Shown in pieces: positions 63,166 through 64,000 of a stretch of DNA of 64,000 nucleotides (its first letter is position 1; each line of letters starts with the position of its first letter). The DNA is from Alphaproteobacteria bacterium. GTDB lineage: Bacteria; Pseudomonadota; Alphaproteobacteria; Rhodospirillales; Rhodospirillaceae. Location: assembly GCA_030835385.1 (NCBI GenBank), contig JAURPI010000015.1, positions 104,839 through 168,838 on the forward strand. The letters are read 5' to 3'. Both the position numbers and the translations under genes were made by a program. Below the pieces are notes generated by a model. It did no database searches, had not been told where the DNA came from, and saw only the letters and a program-made list of their open reading frames with translations.

Positions 63166-63780
63166 TTGATCATGAAAAACTTAAAACGAGGCCTCTTGTT
63201 GCTGACCCCATCGATCGCACTCTTATATGCGTGTGACGATGGACCGAGGGATCCAAACATAGCTTGTAAAAATTTAGAGCCAGAAATTATAGAATTAATG
63301 AAAGAAAACGACGTACAGGTATCCGCGTTTTTCAATCACGAATATATGACTGATGAAAACGGGATCATGGCGATTCCAGACCAGGACGTGGTTCCGGGGA
63401 AGGTCACCATTAACTGTCAAGCAGACGTTCAACTCTCTAATGGAGCGACTATACCCGTCGCGTTTTACAAGAGTCTTGATGGGTTGGATTTATACACAGG
63501 CTACGAGCAACTAGAACGCTACGAGCAACTAGAACGTAGCGTCGGTTATGATTGCACCTCCTTGAGACCCGATATAATCGCTCTGTCCGAAAAAAATCGA
63601 GCAACCGCAGGGTTCGCATTAGTTCAAATATACGAACCACAGACCCTCTCTTCCAAAGAAGATAGGCTTGAATGTCAAGGTAGAGCAATGTGGTCAGATT
63701 TAGACGAAACTGTCCTTAACTATACGGCTTACATAGATATAGAAGATAACATAATAATCACTTATGAAATCCCTCAATAA
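63166..63780 (+). CDS. Hypothetical lipoprotein (204 aa)
   Basis: Unknown family. Seen: lipoprotein signal with LLYAC (C23) after a basic start (MIMKNLKRG), then two related halves each with NITCK/QADVQL- or DCTSL-like strands and Cys residues. YEQLER is repeated twice in tandem at the protein level, from an exact 18-base direct repeat (63501-63518 and 63519-63536). The gene is AT-rich with codon use unlike the neighbours, and lies next to a transposase fragment, so recent acquisition is likely. Confidence 0.75.
   Translation: MIMKNLKRGLLLLTPSIALLYACDDGPRDPNIACKNLEPEIIELMKENDVQVSAFFNHEYMTDENGIMAIPDQDVVPGKVTINCQADVQLSNGATIPVAFYKSLDGLDLYTGYEQLERYEQLERSVGYDCTSLRPDIIALSEKNRATAGFALVQIYEPQTLSSKEDRLECQGRAMWSDLDETVLNYTAYIDIEDNIIITYEIPQ
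63501..63536 (+). repeat. Exact 18-bp tandem direct repeat inside the lipoprotein gene
   Basis: CTACGAGCAACTAGAACG occurs at 63501-63518 and again at 63519-63536, in frame, giving YEQLER twice. An in-frame duplication of this kind can arise by slippage and could vary in copy number. Confidence 0.9.
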
Positions 63781-63842
63781 TCCGCAATTGAAGCTGGCAA
63801 AAAAGCTATCCATTAACCGATGTTCCGGAAAATTTAGTTAGT

Positions 63843-64000
63843 TTACGCCTTCATCTCTTCTACAGGCTCCCACGGTGAACCCGGATAGATCTGTATGGGT
63901 ATAATGCCAGCCCTGGTGAGCCAGTCCTGCAAGGCTTGTGCTGTGAACTCCTTACCGTTATCGGAGCGGATATACTCAGGTCTGCCATGCTTGAGCAGAA
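63843..64000 (-). mobile_element. IS3-family-like transposase fragment (rve integrase domain), cut by window edge
   Basis: Minus-strand frame enters at the window edge as LLKHGRPEYIRSDNGKEF, then ALQDWLTRAGI and YPGSPWE, all landmarks of the DDE/rve integrase core of IS3-type transposases (Asp in SDNG is catalytic). In complete copies the sequence continues ENGY-x-ESFN with the catalytic Glu; here it switches to PVEEMKA and a stop at 63843. So this copy has lost its end and is likely inactive, unless it is programmed otherwise. Confidence 0.8.

Overview
The window reads as a stretch of an alphaproteobacterial chromosome, most like a marine Rhodospirillales-type heterotroph. This rests on the gene order threonine synthase - M16 peptidase, an LpxL-type lipid A acyltransferase, an adrenodoxin-type ferredoxin, and many enzymes of catabolic families (SDRs, Rieske proteins, acyl-CoA-dehydrogenase-fold flavin enzymes, a luciferase-like monooxygenase, MmgE/PrpD, SMP-30-like propellers, serine hydrolases, alpha/beta hydrolases). 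The genus cannot be told from the sequence alone.

Layout. 1-2.7 kb: a minus-strand operon with a HisD-family dehydrogenase (HpsN-like), a hydroxyacyl-CoA-dehydrogenase-like enzyme and an SDR cut by the window edge. 2.7-9 kb: housekeeping and envelope genes (M16 protease, thrC, GT4 glycosyltransferase, LpxL, zinc-ribbon methyltransferase). 9-12 kb: ferredoxin, methyltransferase, small unknown protein, exported alpha/beta hydrolase. 12-20 kb: a peptide-type ABC importer whose operon carries a Rieske oxygenase and has no ATPase genes, facing a second binding protein with a DUF3108-like and a DUF1838 protein. 20-30 kb: SDR, lipoprotein serine hydrolase, a structured possible small RNA, an acetoacetate-decarboxylase-like/Nudix/luciferase-like group, a methyltransferase, an FAD hydroxylase with a broken GNAT gene upstream, a GST, and two peptidyl-prolyl isomerases. 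30-40 kb: an acyl-CoA-dehydrogenase-fold oxygenase, a carboxymuconolactone-decarboxylase-like gene broken by one stop codon, three unusual SDRs, two related MFS carriers, a classical SDR, a HapK-like protein and a second Rieske protein. 40-54 kb: a TRAP binding protein coupled to two MmgE/PrpD genes, an HD diiron-type protein, a third related MFS, a glycosidase-like propeller, YaiI, DUF1838, two tandem SMP-30-like propellers, an aldo/keto reductase, a second serine hydrolase. 54-63 kb: TetA-like MFS, Asp/Glu-racemase-fold enzyme, third serine hydrolase, DUF3089 protein, and a divergent locus with two alpha/beta hydrolases that carry His at the nucleophile elbow, a flavin oxygenase, a cytoplasmic DUF3108-like protein and an amidohydrolase. 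62.7-64 kb: AT-rich DNA with an unknown lipoprotein and a transposase fragment.

Most of 9-63 kb looks like accessory catabolic DNA built from repeated family modules: uptake (ABC, TRAP, MFS), oxygenation (two Rieske, two flavin oxygenases, luciferase-like, FAD hydroxylase, ferredoxin), hydrolysis and dehydrogenation. No transcription factor, rRNA, tRNA or CRISPR array was recognised. The most notable signals are the paralog families (NYC1-like SDRs, CC...DW serine hydrolases, DUF1838 and DUF3108-like pairs), the His-elbow hydrolases, two genes with in-frame stops, and the three-hairpin element near 23.1-23.2 kb. Substrates are not identified; pathway statements are inference.
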